Below are positions 28,253 through 38,230 of a stretch of DNA of 64,000 bases, piece by piece. The position numbers and the translations under genes were made by a program. Numbering within the stretch: position 1 is the first letter of the stretch; every line of letters begins with the position of its first letter. Under the pieces are notes generated by a model. It saw only the letters and a list, made by a program, of their open reading frames with translations, ran no database searches and was not told the DNA's origin. The stretch lies in NCBI GenBank assembly GCA_039973685.1, contig JBDWKL010000046.1:1-64000 (forward strand), in the 5' to 3' direction. The DNA is from Hyphomicrobiales bacterium. GTDB taxonomy: Bacteria > Pseudomonadota > Alphaproteobacteria > Rhizobiales > JACESI01.

Positions 28253-29209
28253 ATGACGATCAAATCAATCACGCACAAAGTTGTTCAGGTCGAAAAACGT
28301 AAACTGGAGAATGAGCGCACGAGCACATTTTCAACCTTTGCATTGTTTGCTTTTTGGACGCTGGCCACCACTGGCGCTTTGTTTGTGGCAGCGATATCGT
28401 TTTATACAGCAGAACCCCGCGTAGAGTTGGCGGATCAACCATTTGGCATTGATAACGTAACGACAGCGGGTGTTAGCAAATCCTCTCGCCCTGAGAGCGC
28501 CAACCAACAAAGACGCAACTCGCCCCTGGTTAAACGCAATAACCAACGGATCGATGATGTGACTCGCGTTATTAGCCGTTTGCGTGGAGAACAATCTAGT
28601 TTGAACGAGCGGATTGCTGAATTGGATCTATCCGTTCGACACCTGCGCAGCGAAAACAAAACTCTAAAATCTCAAGTATCTGACTTAGTGAACAATACAC
28701 AGATTGCAACCGCGCCCATAATAATACCAGCCAACCCTAAAAACGCGCGATTACCAGAACAAACCAACAAATTGATCCCTCGCACTGTGGATACCAAACG
28801 CGTGAGTAATGAAGCTGATGTCACTCTCAACAAACCCTTGGATGACATCGCTCTAAAAGACAAACCGGCGGACACAAGCAGCTTTCCAAAATCCGCGGCA
28901 TCAGGCTTAGAAAATACAATTGATGGCATAAAAGTGGGAAGTATCCCAATTGCACAAACCTCACGATTTGCCCTCGATCTGGGCGCAAGCTCTACCGCTG
29001 CTCGCGCTAAAAACCTTTGGAACGAAATTGGGACGCAAAAACCAAGTGTCATATCAGCCCTCACACCCAAATTTATTGCAACAGGTGTTGAAGACGGTCA
29101 AACGCGCTTGATCGCTGGCCCATTCGAAAATGCGGGTGATGCGATACAGGCCTGCGTGCAGCTTCGCCAAGTTGACGCGTTCTGCAAAACAACTTTGTTT
29201 CCTCAATAA
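28253..29209 (+). CDS. single-pass membrane protein with coiled coil and SPOR-like C-terminus
   Basis: A 318-residue protein with a basic N-terminus, one membrane helix at about residues 28-50 (FALFAFWTLATTGALFVAAI), a coiled coil near 100-145 (SRLRGEQSSLNERIAELD), a polar linker, and a C-terminal domain of about 70 residues. That domain contains RLIAGPFENAGDAIQACVQL, which resembles a SPOR repeat. SPOR domains bind septal peptidoglycan lacking stem peptides, so a periplasmic division or envelope role is a reasonable guess. It is divergent from glmU, and no clear operon partner is seen. Confidence 0.6.
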   Translation: MTIKSITHKVVQVEKRKLENERTSTFSTFALFAFWTLATTGALFVAAISFYTAEPRVELADQPFGIDNVTTAGVSKSSRPESANQQRRNSPLVKRNNQRIDDVTRVISRLRGEQSSLNERIAELDLSVRHLRSENKTLKSQVSDLVNNTQIATAPIIIPANPKNARLPEQTNKLIPRTVDTKRVSNEADVTLNKPLDDIALKDKPADTSSFPKSAASGLENTIDGIKVGSIPIAQTSRFALDLGASSTAARAKNLWNEIGTQKPSVISALTPKFIATGVEDGQTRLIAGPFENAGDAIQACVQLRQVDAFCKTTLFPQ

Positions 29210-29261
29210 CCGATCAACGCTCTAAATTAGGCGTTGAATGGCTCCGCCAGAAATACAGCTG

Positions 29262-30023
29262 CTAGCCGATGGTTGCGAGCGCTGGGAAAAACTCGATCAA
29301 GTAATTTGCGATCAAGGTCATTGATCCGGTGATGAATAACACACCAGTTGCAACCAATAGACCGCCCATTAGTTTTTCAACTGACCCAAGATGTTTCTTA
29401 AATCGGTTCATGAAAGACAAGAACGGCTTAGCAAAGAGGGCTGCCAGCATAAACGGCACACCAATCCCAATTGAATAAGCGCCCAGCAGCAACGCGCCTT
29501 TAGACGCGCTCGCTTCAGCGCCTGCAACCGCGAGGATTGCAGCTAAGATAGGCCCGATGCAGGGGGTCCAGCCAAAGGCAAAGGCAAGGCCCATCACATA
29601 AGAACCCAACGGTCCAGAGGAGACGTGGGTCGAATCAGCGCGGGCTTCTTTATACATAAAGGCAAACCGGAAGACGCCGAGGAAGTGCAGCCCCATGATG
29701 ATGATCACAACACCAGATATCTGAGACATAATGACTTGGTGCTTCAGCAAGAACTGGCCAATGAACGACGCACCTGTGCCAAGGGCTACAAACACCGTTG
29801 TGAAGCCGAGTACGAAGCACAGCGACACAAAGGAAATATAAGCCTGCGAACGCGGTGATTCTTCCTCACCTGTAAGCTGATCCAACGACACGCCTGCCAT
29901 ATAGCAAAGATACGGCGGTACGAGCGGCAAAACGCAGGGCGAGATAAAAGAGATAAAACCACCCAATAGTGCTGCCCATATTGTAACATCACTAAGGTCT
30001 ATGCCTAATGAGGAAAGATCCAT
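29262..30023 (-). CDS. ccdA: cytochrome c biogenesis protein CcdA
   Basis: A 253-residue polytopic inner membrane protein of the CcdA/DsbD transmembrane family, with about six hydrophobic helices. The redox-active cysteines are in SFISPCVLPLVPPYL and FGWTPCIGPILAAIL, each next to conserved prolines. It passes electrons from cytoplasmic thioredoxin to periplasmic thiol proteins used in haem ligation. No ccm genes are adjacent. The gene converges on the SPOR-like gene across a 52-base gap without a clear hairpin. Confidence 0.9.
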   Translation of the reverse strand: MDLSSLGIDLSDVTIWAALLGGFISFISPCVLPLVPPYLCYMAGVSLDQLTGEEESPRSQAYISFVSLCFVLGFTTVFVALGTGASFIGQFLLKHQVIMSQISGVVIIIMGLHFLGVFRFAFMYKEARADSTHVSSGPLGSYVMGLAFAFGWTPCIGPILAAILAVAGAEASASKGALLLGAYSIGIGVPFMLAALFAKPFLSFMNRFKKHLGSVEKLMGGLLVATGVLFITGSMTLIANYLIEFFPALATIG

Positions 30024-30252
30024 TTATATTCGCCGTTCTAATTCGATTGAATTTAATGCGCCCCATAAAGCCGCACAGCCTCTAGTTGATGAAATGCAAA
30101 TCAATCATGCAAATTGCTTGAGCCTTCATCGGCAGTCATACCCCCATGACTAAGTAGGCACAACTCACGGGATCTAACAACTTCGAGAAGAGTAAGAAAT
30201 GACGAAAATCAACCACTGTTAGGGATAGTGTAAAACAAACTGAAAAAACAGG

Positions 30253-30281
30253 TTGACTGTCGGTATAACAGCGCCTATCAA
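30253..30281 (+). promoter_or_regulatory. sigma-70-type promoter of tRNA-Lys
   Basis: A -35 element TTGACT (30253-30258) and a -10 element TATCAA (30276-30281) are separated by exactly 17 bases. The -10 ends 20 bases before the mature tRNA 5' end, as expected for a tRNA promoter. Confidence 0.7.
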
Positions 30282-30301
30282 GCCGCCTATTGAATTGGAT
30301 C

Positions 30302-30377
30302 GAGCCGGTAGCTCAGTTGGTAGAGCAACTGACTTTTAATCAGTAGGTCCAGGGTTCGAACCCCTGCCGGCTCACCA
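30302..30377 (+). tRNA. tRNA-Lys (anticodon TTT)
   Basis: A complete 76-base cloverleaf including encoded CCA. The acceptor stem GAGCCGG pairs with CCGGCTC, the anticodon stem ACTGA/TCAGT encloses CTTTTAA, and the T-arm is CAGGG-TTCGAAC-CCCTG. It is transcribed from its own promoter just upstream and followed by a short T-run. Confidence 0.97.
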
Positions 30378-30443
30378 TTTTTCTCAGCGAAAACAATAAA
30401 CTAAAGTTCGTTTTGCGTCTTCATGCGCCAAAACCGCACGCTT

Positions 30444-30596
30444 TCACGCACTTACCCAAAATACACACTGTTTGTGGTGTCGATACAGACGACACAAAAC
30501 TTCATATCTAAGTCCATTGCGTCGAATCGTTTTTTGATTTGCCGAGGAACCTTCTGCCAGCCGCGCAAAATTGAAGGCCAGCAACAAAATCAATAA
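30444..30596 (-). pseudogene. possible degraded transposase C-terminal fragment (IS481-like)
   Basis: The 362-base gap between the two tRNA genes has no intact gene. On the minus strand an open frame of 50 residues contains AFNFARLAEG and, after a gap, QKTIRRNGLRYEVLCRLY. These resemble the family C-terminal pattern AYNFARRLKTL followed by TPYEFICK of IS481-type transposases, but with an insertion and no upstream portion. There is no start signal and no terminal inverted repeat. This is recognition by eye of a decayed remnant; chance similarity is possible. Confidence 0.25.
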
Positions 30597-30739
30597 CAGC
30601 TAAGTTTGAATTTGAGCGCGAGGTAAACTGGAAAAGGTCAGACGCCTTTTAAAAATAAGAGCTTGAGGTAATTTATCACACGCCCAATTAGTCTTACTAT
30701 TCAGGTGGTTCGATAGCATTTCAAAGGGAGGTTATGAAA

Positions 30740-30826
30740 TGGTGCGGCCGAGAAGACTCGAACTTCCACGGGTTTTACCCCACAGCGACCTCAACGCTGC
30801 GCGTCTACCAATTCCGCCACGGCCGC
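30740..30826 (-). tRNA. tRNA-Leu (anticodon GAG)
   Basis: An 87-base class II tRNA on the minus strand with encoded CCA. The acceptor GCGGCCG pairs with CGGCCGC; the anticodon stem CAGCG/CGCTG encloses TTGAGGT; a long variable arm follows (TGGGGTAAAACCCG region), and the T-arm contains GTTCGAGTC. It lies 100 bases downstream of the FliN-like gene on the same strand. Confidence 0.96.
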
Positions 30827-30926
30827 AACCAAATACCGAAGATTTCTCTTCAGTTGCGCTGACTTAGCAAATGCGGACTGTGAGAACAAGCCGCAATTTC
30901 GCTATTACGCGTTTTTTAAAAAGAAA

Positions 30927-31259
30927 TTATCCAGCCGTTTCGGGTGGTTTGACGAACTTATCAGATGGCGCGCGATAAACTTGGCCGCGCAATTGATTCT
31001 CACTCACCGTTACTTCGATCTGTTCGCCGTTGAGACGCAGTTGACCGCTTGCAATTTGAGTGTCACCCGCAAGAATGCGAACATCGTCATCTTCCGTGGA
31101 ATCAAGAGCAATCACTGCCCCTCGCCCAAGACGGAACAATTCGTGCAAAGCCATTTCGGTTTCGCCTAAAACAACATCAAGAGCAATGACGACATCATCA
31201 ATTGGCGTATCTTGAGGCTTTTCGCTTACGCTACCTGCTGATATTAACTCTTCTGACAA
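30927..31259 (-). CDS. FliN/YscQ-type SpoA-domain protein, outside a flagellar cluster
   Basis: A 110-residue protein whose C-terminal 75 residues match the SpoA (FliN C-terminal) domain: ALDVVLGETEMALHELFRLG, then GAVIAL, DTQIASGQLRLNGEQIEVTV. FliN forms the lower ring of the flagellar switch complex. No other flagellar or secretion gene is in the window, so this is either a dispersed flagellar gene or a paralogue with another role. The start is TTG with AGAGG upstream. It is divergent from lipB with 94 bases between them. Confidence 0.75.
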   Translation of the reverse strand: MSEELISAGSVSEKPQDTPIDDVVIALDVVLGETEMALHELFRLGRGAVIALDSTEDDDVRILAGDTQIASGQLRLNGEQIEVTVSENQLRGQVYRAPSDKFVKPPETAG

Positions 31260-31353
31260 ACTGGCCTCTTTACAGATACAACCCGATGCTTACAAAACGG
31301 GGTTACTATAGTGAATTTGCCCTTTTAAAATGCCTCTTTATGGTTACTGAAAC

Positions 31354-32094
31354 ATGAATCAAAGCAGAACTATTTGCGAAAGACCGCTATTTTTTCCTAG
31401 CGCCAATCAACAACCGGTTGAATGGCTTATTTCTGATGGGGTGAGCGACTACGAAACGGCCCTGACCGCGATGGAAAATCGCGCGCAACAGATCGCCGAT
31501 GGAACCGCCAATGAATGTGTATGGTTATTAGAGCATCCGCCGCTATACACCGCAGGCACCAGCGCAGATAGCAAAGATCTTGTTAGTCCAGATCGCTTTC
31601 CAGTGCACCAAACAGGACGTGGCGGCCAGTATACCTATCATGGACCCGGACAACGCGTTGCTTATGTCATGCTAGACCTTAAGACCCGCGCCCAAGATGT
31701 GCGCCTTTATGTGCAAGCGCTGGAACAATGGCTGATTGATACTCTCGATGCTTTCAACATTAAAGGTGAGCGCCGTGAGGATCGGGTTGGGGTTTGGGTG
31801 TCACGGCCAGAACGGCCCCGCTCTATCGATGGCAGTATGGCAGAAGACAAGATTGCAGCACTCGGCATTCGCCTGCGTAAATGGGTAAGCTTCCATGGGG
31901 TTAGCCTAAATGTCAGCCCCGATCTATCACACTTTGAAGGGATCATAGCCTGCGGCGTGCAAGATCACGGCGTCACCAGCTTTGAAGACCTTGGTTATTT
32001 GCTACCGATGAGTGACATCGACGTGGCGATGAAACAGGCGTTTGAACAGACGTTTGGCCCTGTTGGGGAAACGACTGCTATTCAAACTCCATAA
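31354..32094 (+). CDS. lipB: octanoyl-[acyl-carrier protein]:protein N-octanoyltransferase LipB
   Basis: A 246-residue transferase that moves octanoyl from ACP to lipoyl domains. Conserved motifs are [36 protein letters not shown] (catalytic Lys) and [17 protein letters not shown] (catalytic Cys). The length is normal for the family. Its 3' end overlaps the convergent pccA gene by 17 bases, with no visible terminator. Confidence 0.95.
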   Translation: MNQSRTICERPLFFPSANQQPVEWLISDGVSDYETALTAMENRAQQIADGTANECVWLLEHPPLYTAGTSADSKDLVSPDRFPVHQTGRGGQYTYHGPGQRVAYVMLDLKTRAQDVRLYVQALEQWLIDTLDAFNIKGERREDRVGVWVSRPERPRSIDGSMAEDKIAALGIRLRKWVSFHGVSLNVSPDLSHFEGIIACGVQDHGVTSFEDLGYLLPMSDIDVAMKQAFEQTFGPVGETTAIQTP

Positions 32095-34093
32095 TCACCG
32101 CATCAACGGCGAGGCTCTCGCCTACCTCTGCATTGATTTTAGAAATCACAACGTCTTGCTCTGCGCGCAATACGTTTTCCATTTTCATGGCTTCAACGCT
32201 CGCAAGCGTCTCGCCTGCCTGCACAGTTTGGCCTTCTTCCACAACAATGGAAACAACCAAGCCCGGCATAGGGCATAGAAGTAGTTTCGACGTATCCGGT
32301 GGTAGTTTGATCGGCATGTGCCCCATCAATGCCGCATCTTGCGGGCGCATCAAGCGAGCCTTAACCGTAGAACCGCGCTGGCTGAGTTCAATAACGCTAC
32401 CAGTCTGATTAACTTGCAAATTCACAATACGGCCATCAATTTGGGCGGTGAATAGTTTTTCTCCTGCTTCCCAATTTGTCACGATGGTGATCGGGTCTTC
32501 CCCTTCATACAAAACGGCTTCAATGATGGTGTCTTCGTCTTGTTCGAAGCCTGCCAAGATGACTGGATGGGCATCACGGCCCAACATTGCCACCCAGTTG
32601 GGGTTCAGCGCGCCATTGTGCGGTCGTAGGCGATTGCCGAGATTATCGGTTCTAACGCGCTGTAGAAGGCCAATTGCAAGCGTTGCAGCCACAAAGGCTT
32701 CTTGTGTCACATCATCCGCTTCAACGCCTTCAAAGCCCTCTGGGTACTCGGCAGCGATGAAGTTTGTGGAAATATCGCCGCTCATCCATTTTGGGTGAGC
32801 CATTAGCGCTGAGAGGAATGGCACATTGTGCTGAATGCCTTCAACGATGAATTGATCAAGCGCCTCGCTCATGGCAAGCGTTGCCTCTTCCCGCGTTGCG
32901 GCATGGGTGCAGAGTTTTGCGATCATCGGATCGTAAAACATTGAGATTTCCGAACCTTCGGTCACACCTGTATCGTTTCGGATAGTAATCCCGTCAAAAT
33001 CGCCTTCTTCTGGCGGTCGGTAGGTTGTTAGGCGTCCAATGGATGGCAAGAAGTTACGGAATGGGTCTTCGGCATAAATGCGGCTTTCAATCGCCCAACC
33101 ATTTAGCGTGATGTCTTCTTGCGCCAGCGCCAGCTTTTCACCATGCGCAACACGAATCATCTGCTCAACCAGATCAACGCCTGTAATCATCTCGGTCACT
33201 GGGTGCTCGACCTGAAGGCGGGTGTTCATCTCAAGGAAGTAAAAGTTTCTGTCCTTATCAACGATGAACTCAACCGTGCCGGCACTTTCATAATCAACTG
33301 CTTTAGCAAGAGCCACAGACTGCTCGCCCATAGCGCGGCGGGTTGCTTCGTCCAAGAAGGCTGATGGTGCTTCTTCGATAACTTTTTGATTGCGGCGCTG
33401 GATAGAACACTCACGCTCACCCAAATAGATCGCATTGCCGTGCTTATCGCCTAGAACCTGAATTTCAATATGGCGTGGTTCTTCGACATATTTTTCGATG
33501 AAGACGCGATCATCACCGAAAGAGTTTTTAGCTTCAGACTTTGCAAGCTGGTAGCCTTCGGGAACCTCGGAGGCAGAACGAGCAATACGCATACCCTTGC
33601 CGCCGCCGCCAGCTGATGCTTTGATCATCACGGGAAAGCCGATGTCTTCAGCAATTTTCAGCGCTTCTTCAGGGCTTTCAATCTCGCCGAGATAACCTGG
33701 CACGGTGCTGACATTCGCAGCATTGGCGAACTTCTTGGATTCAATTTTGTCACCCATCACCTCAATGGCGCGGATATTAGGACCGATAAAAGCAATGCCC
33801 TCTTTGTCGAGTGCTTTCGCGAATACTGGATTTTCGGAGAGGAAGCCATAACCGGGGTGAACCGCTTGAGCGCCGGTCTGTTTGCAAGCATCGATAATTT
33901 TGTCGATCACCAAATAGGATTCAGACGCTGTGGGCGGACCGATGTTGACCGCTTCATCTGCCATCAAGACATGGGGAGCACGCGCGTCAGCATCAGAATA
34001 AACAGCAACCGTTTTAATGCCCATGAGGCTCGCCGTCTTCATAACACGACAAGCGATTTCGCCACGGTTTGCAATGAGTATCTTATCGAACAT
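32078..34093 (-). CDS. pccA: propionyl-CoA/acetyl-CoA carboxylase, biotin-containing alpha subunit
   Basis: A 671-residue subunit with biotin carboxylase ([20 protein letters not shown]-grasp glycine loop [14 protein letters not shown]; the [13 protein letters not shown] segment), a BT linker domain, and a C-terminal biotinyl domain with EAMKMEN (biotinylated Lys637). With PccB it carboxylates propionyl-CoA to methylmalonyl-CoA. AGGAAAC precedes the start. The order on the minus strand is pccB, DMT transporter, pccA, all closely spaced, so one operon is likely. Confidence 0.93.
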   Translation of the reverse strand: MFDKILIANRGEIACRVMKTASLMGIKTVAVYSDADARAPHVLMADEAVNIGPPTASESYLVIDKIIDACKQTGAQAVHPGYGFLSENPVFAKALDKEGIAFIGPNIRAIEVMGDKIESKKFANAANVSTVPGYLGEIESPEEALKIAEDIGFPVMIKASAGGGGKGMRIARSASEVPEGYQLAKSEAKNSFGDDRVFIEKYVEEPRHIEIQVLGDKHGNAIYLGERECSIQRRNQKVIEEAPSAFLDEATRRAMGEQSVALAKAVDYESAGTVEFIVDKDRNFYFLEMNTRLQVEHPVTEMITGVDLVEQMIRVAHGEKLALAQEDITLNGWAIESRIYAEDPFRNFLPSIGRLTTYRPPEEGDFDGITIRNDTGVTEGSEISMFYDPMIAKLCTHAATREEATLAMSEALDQFIVEGIQHNVPFLSALMAHPKWMSGDISTNFIAAEYPEGFEGVEADDVTQEAFVAATLAIGLLQRVRTDNLGNRLRPHNGALNPNWVAMLGRDAHPVILAGFEQDEDTIIEAVLYEGEDPITIVTNWEAGEKLFTAQIDGRIVNLQVNQTGSVIELSQRGSTVKARLMRPQDAALMGHMPIKLPPDTSKLLLCPMPGLVVSIVVEEGQTVQAGETLASVEAMKMENVLRAEQDVVISKINAEVGESLAVDAVIMEFE

Positions 34094-34130
34094 TGTCTTT
34101 AGTTTCCTATTTCGGTTGTCGCGCAGGTCT

Positions 34131-35114
34131 TCACGACTTCCCTTCTGATTTTGAGATCATTGCCTCACGCCAAAAGATATAAATGCCTGATCCAACGATG
34201 ATTGAAATACCAACCCATTTGATGAGATCAGGAAAATCACGGAACACCACATAACCAAGGATCGTGCCGCTGACGATCTCGATATATTGGAACGGGGCTA
34301 AAATACTGGCTGGAGCACGCGCGAAGGCGAAAACGATCAACAGATGGCTCGCGGTACCAAGCAACCCTAAAGCGACGACGAGAGACCATGTGAAGGTGGT
34401 TTGAGGCCATGTGGCGACCAACGGATCAATGCCTAGCATGTTGCCGCCAACGATGAGCGCAATCAGCATCGTCAATGCACCACCGACACCAGCCGTTAGT
34501 TGCATGGAAAACGGATCATCCTGCCCTGCATATTTGCGGGTTAAAATGAGATAGAGCGCAAAGATAAAGGCTGTGACAACAGGTAGAAACGCCACGGCAC
34601 CAAGTTCTTGGAAACTTGGCTGGATAATCAACAGCGCACCGCCAAAGCCGACTAAGACTGCAATGCGTCGACGCCAACCCACAGTTTCACCCAACAAGAG
34701 CGCTGAGAAGATTGTCAAAATGAACGGCTCAACAAAGAAGATCGCAATCGCATCAGCCACGGGCATGAAGGTGACGGCAGTAAAAAACAGGAAGGCGGCC
34801 ATCCCCATCATCGCGCCACGTAGCAAGTTGACGGCGATGTTCTTCGGCCAAATGCGCTTTCTGCGGGAGGTTGCAACCAATAACAACATCAAGGCAAACA
34901 AGATAACCGCTTGCACCACGAAACGGCCAAAAGTCACGACACCAGGTGCCACCTCGCCCACCGTACCTAAATACTTAGCGATGATATCCATGGCAGGTGC
35001 GCCAATCATGGCAGCACACATTAAGACCATGCCGAGAATGATATTCGGTTGCGGAGCAGATGGTAACATCTCCACAATCTCATTCGCAGCTTTTGGGCGG
35101 TCGTAGCGAGCCAT
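34131..35114 (-). CDS. EamA-family (DMT) transporter within the pcc operon
   Basis: A 327-residue polytopic protein with about ten membrane helices in two EamA repeats (first around MGMAAFLFFTAVTFMPVADAI, second around VVALGLLGTASHLLIVFAFA). The first repeat is followed by FVEPFILTIFSALLLGE, a common DMT motif. These proteins export or import small metabolites; the substrate is unknown. It starts 10 bases after the pccB stop and ends 37 bases before pccA, so it is co-transcribed with both carboxylase subunits. Cargo linked to propionate or organic acids is a guess. Confidence 0.85.
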   Translation of the reverse strand: MARYDRPKAANEIVEMLPSAPQPNIILGMVLMCAAMIGAPAMDIIAKYLGTVGEVAPGVVTFGRFVVQAVILFALMLLLVATSRRKRIWPKNIAVNLLRGAMMGMAAFLFFTAVTFMPVADAIAIFFVEPFILTIFSALLLGETVGWRRRIAVLVGFGGALLIIQPSFQELGAVAFLPVVTAFIFALYLILTRKYAGQDDPFSMQLTAGVGGALTMLIALIVGGNMLGIDPLVATWPQTTFTWSLVVALGLLGTASHLLIVFAFARAPASILAPFQYIEIVSGTILGYVVFRDFPDLIKWVGISIIVGSGIYIFWREAMISKSEGKS

Positions 35115-35124
35115 TTAGGAACCT

Positions 35125-36657
35125 TTAGAGCGGAATATTGTCGTGCTTCTTCCAAGGATTTTGCAAATCCTTGTCACGCAACATTTGCAACGCACGAGAA
35201 ACGCGTTTTCGGGTGGAACGTGGGAAAATCACCTCATCCACATAGCCGCGCTCGGCAGCAACGAATGGTGAGAGGAAACGCTCCTCATATTCTTGGGTCA
35301 ATTCTTCGATCTTCTCATCATCACCAATATGCTGACGATGGATAATCTCAACGGCACCCTTTGCGCCCATAACCGCGATTTGCGCCGACGGCCATGCATA
35401 ATTGATGTCACCGCGCAAATGCTTAGAGGCCATCACGTCGTAAGCACCACCAAAGGCTTTACGCGTAATCACAGTCACTTTCGGTACTGTTGCTTCTGCA
35501 TAAGCAAACAAGAGTTTCGCGCCGTGCTTGATTAAGCCGCCATATTCTTGCGCTGTACCCGGCAAGAAGCCCGGCACATCAACAAGGGTGACAATTGGAA
35601 TACCAAAACAATCGCAGAAACGAACGAACCGCGCAGCTTTCCGGCTGGCATCACTATCCAGAACACCTGCAAGCACCATGGGCTGATTTGCAACGAAACC
35701 AACCGTCTTGCCTTCCATGCGACCAAACCCCGTAACGATATTGGCGGCAAAGCTTGCTTGAAGCTCAAAGAAGTCGCCCTCGTCCACAATCTTATGGATC
35801 AGCTCTTTTACGTCATAAGGCTTGTTCGCGCTATCTGGGATCAACGTATCAAGCGATTCATCAACGCGGTCATAAGCGTCGCTTGTTTCCAACACAGGCA
35901 CATCGTCCGTGTTTGATAGTGGCAAGAAGTCGATGAAACGGCGCAGCTCAATCAGCGCGTCAATATCGTTGTCAAAAGCACCGTCTGCGATAGATGACTT
36001 GGTGGTGTGAATAGAGGCACCGCCGAGTTCTTCATGGGTCACGGTTTCATTCGTCACCGTCTTCACCACATCAGGGCCAGTTACATACATGTAGCTAGTA
36101 TCACGCACCATGAAGATGAAATCAGTCATCGCAGGTGAATAAACGTCACCACCCGCACATGGGCCCATGATCATAGAAATCTGCGGGATAACGCCAGAAG
36201 CCAACACATTGCGCTGGAAGACTTCCGCATATCCACCAAGGGCTGCAACGCCTTCTTGAATACGGGCACCGCCTGCATCCATCAAACCAATGATCGGCGC
36301 ACGATTGCGCAAAGCCATGTCTTGCAGCTTACAAATTTTCTCTGCATGAGCTTCAGACAGCGAGCCACCAAAAATAGTGAAATCTTTTGCAAAGACGAAA
36401 ATCTTGCGGCCATTAACAGTGCCCCAACCGGTCACAACACCGTCGCCGGGTATCTTGTTATCAGCCATACCAAAGTCTGTGGCGCGGTGTTGGACAAACA
36501 TGCCGAATTCTTCAAACGAGCCTTCGTCAAGCAGCACATCAATGCGTTCGCGTGCCGTCAGTTTGCCGCGTTCATGTTGGCGATCAATACGCTTATCGCC
36601 GCCGCCCTTAAGGGCCAATTCACGGCGGTCCTTTAACTCGTCAATAATATCGCGCAA
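35125..36657 (-). CDS. pccB: propionyl-CoA carboxylase, beta (carboxyltransferase) subunit
   Basis: A 510-residue carboxyltransferase with two crotonase-fold halves. Evidence includes [21 protein letters not shown] near the N-terminus, [38 protein letters not shown] (acyl-CoA site) and [23 protein letters not shown] (biotin side). The C-terminus [11 protein letters not shown] is typical for PccB. It is the first gene of the three-gene carboxylase operon on the minus strand. Confidence 0.95.
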   Translation of the reverse strand: MRDIIDELKDRRELALKGGGDKRIDRQHERGKLTARERIDVLLDEGSFEEFGMFVQHRATDFGMADNKIPGDGVVTGWGTVNGRKIFVFAKDFTIFGGSLSEAHAEKICKLQDMALRNRAPIIGLMDAGGARIQEGVAALGGYAEVFQRNVLASGVIPQISMIMGPCAGGDVYSPAMTDFIFMVRDTSYMYVTGPDVVKTVTNETVTHEELGGASIHTTKSSIADGAFDNDIDALIELRRFIDFLPLSNTDDVPVLETSDAYDRVDESLDTLIPDSANKPYDVKELIHKIVDEGDFFELQASFAANIVTGFGRMEGKTVGFVANQPMVLAGVLDSDASRKAARFVRFCDCFGIPIVTLVDVPGFLPGTAQEYGGLIKHGAKLLFAYAEATVPKVTVITRKAFGGAYDVMASKHLRGDINYAWPSAQIAVMGAKGAVEIIHRQHIGDDEKIEELTQEYEERFLSPFVAAERGYVDEVIFPRSTRKRVSRALQMLRDKDLQNPWKKHDNIPL

Positions 36658-36765
36658 TCTGTCCTCCCAAGGTCAATTAAGTCACCTACTAGACAGAATC
36701 TTAAAGCCCTGCAATGACCTAACGTCTAATCAGGCCATGCAAAACAGTTTTGCGCAAGGTCGCAA

Positions 36766-38178
36766 CTAGTAAACCTTTTTTTTCTTTGGAGCGTAAGGGT
36801 TGTTACCTTCACGCATAATCAGCCGAAGGGGCACACCTGGGATCTCAAAATCCTCACGAATCGCATTCAACAAATAGCGCTTGTAAGATTCTGGCACCGC
36901 ATCCGCACGGGTACAAAACACCACGAATGTCGGCGGGCGTGTTTTTGCCTGCGTGATATAGCGCAGCTTAACCCGACGACCAGCAACGGCGGGAGGTGGG
37001 TGATACTGCGTGATATTGTCGAACCAACGATTAAGCCGAGACGTTGAAAGTCTGGTGTTCCAAACTTCGTGGGTCTCGGTTACCGCCTTCAAAAGCTTTT
37101 CAAGGTTATAACCTGTTTGACCAGACATCGGCACCATCGGAACACCGCGCACTTGTGGCAGCAGACGTTCGCATTTTTCACGCAGATCAAGCATGGTCTG
37201 GTGGCGATCTTCGATGAGGTCCCATTTGTTAAGCGCAATCACGAGGGATCGCCCTTCACGGATCACCAAAGCGGCAATCTGCAAATCTTGCTTTTCAAAA
37301 GGCATCGTGGCGTCAAGCGTGACAACAACAACTTCCGCAAATCGAATAGCGCGCAGGCCATCGGCAACGGAAAGCTTTTCTAGCTTCGCGTTCACTTTGG
37401 CTTTTTTGCGGATACCAGCGGTATCAAACAGCTTAAGGCGACGGCCTTCCCATTCCCAATCGATTGAGATGGAATCGCGGGTGATGCCTGCTTCTGGACC
37501 TGTCAGCAGTCTATCTTCGCCAAGTAACGTATTGATGAGTGTCGACTTACCCGCATTCGGACGTCCAACCACGGCGATCTTCATCGGCTTTTCGCGGTCA
37601 TATTTGATAGTTTCGTCGAACTCGCCTATTTCATCATCTTGCCAATCTGAATTGGCAGCAAGTTCTGCGGCTTCTTCAACTTCAGCGTCATCAACGAATG
37701 GGCGCAAAGCATCGTAAAGCGAACCGAGCCCCTCGCCGTGTTCAGCAGAAATCGCAACCGGATCACCAAGGCCAAGTGAAAAGGCTTCATAAGCACCCAT
37801 CTCACCACGGCCTTCTGATTTATTCGCAAGCAGAATAACGGGCTTTGATGATTTACGTAGGAGCGATCCAAAATGCGCATCAATGGGGGTAACCCCTGCC
37901 CGTACATCCATCATGAACAAACAAACATCAGCGTCTTCAATCGCTGCCTCGGTTTGTTGGCGCATGCGTGCTTCTAGGCTGTCATCGGTTGCGTCTTCAA
38001 GTCCGGCTGTATCTATGATCGTGAAGGTGAGATCACCAAGCTTGCCATCACCTTCACGGCGATCGCGTGTAACACCTGGTGTATCATCCACGAGAGCGAG
38101 TTTGCGCCCAACCAGTCTGTTAAACAGGGTGGACTTGCCAACATTGGGGCGACCGACAATTGCGACGGTAAACGACAT
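36766..38178 (-). CDS. der: ribosome assembly GTPase Der (EngA)
   Basis: A 470-residue protein with two tandem G domains ([16 protein letters not shown] at the start; [16 protein letters not shown] near residue 205), each with its DTAG switch motif and an NKSEG or NKWD base motif. A C-terminal KH-like domain follows ([22 protein letters not shown]). It acts in 50S subunit maturation. It is the last gene of the group panB, TPR protein, bamB, der, 52 bases after bamB. Confidence 0.96.
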   Translation of the reverse strand: MSFTVAIVGRPNVGKSTLFNRLVGRKLALVDDTPGVTRDRREGDGKLGDLTFTIIDTAGLEDATDDSLEARMRQQTEAAIEDADVCLFMMDVRAGVTPIDAHFGSLLRKSSKPVILLANKSEGRGEMGAYEAFSLGLGDPVAISAEHGEGLGSLYDALRPFVDDAEVEEAAELAANSDWQDDEIGEFDETIKYDREKPMKIAVVGRPNAGKSTLINTLLGEDRLLTGPEAGITRDSISIDWEWEGRRLKLFDTAGIRKKAKVNAKLEKLSVADGLRAIRFAEVVVVTLDATMPFEKQDLQIAALVIREGRSLVIALNKWDLIEDRHQTMLDLREKCERLLPQVRGVPMVPMSGQTGYNLEKLLKAVTETHEVWNTRLSTSRLNRWFDNITQYHPPPAVAGRRVKLRYITQAKTRPPTFVVFCTRADAVPESYKRYLLNAIREDFEIPGVPLRLIMREGNNPYAPKKKKVY

Positions 38179-38230
38179 AAACGGACCTACTTAAAACCAA
38201 AGAGGCCCCATCCATAGAGATTGGCGCGTG

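Noticed and set aside
30302-30826. tRNA genes as integration site of a genomic island
   Set aside because: No integrase, no repeated tRNA 3' end and no change in composition; the flanks are core genes.
34573-35106. A 177-residue opposite-strand frame over the DMT transporter
   Set aside because: Antisense shadow of an obvious membrane protein, with no recognisable domain.
37193-37717. A 174-residue opposite-strand frame over der
   Set aside because: Shadow of the certain Der G domains; low-complexity Ser/Arg content.
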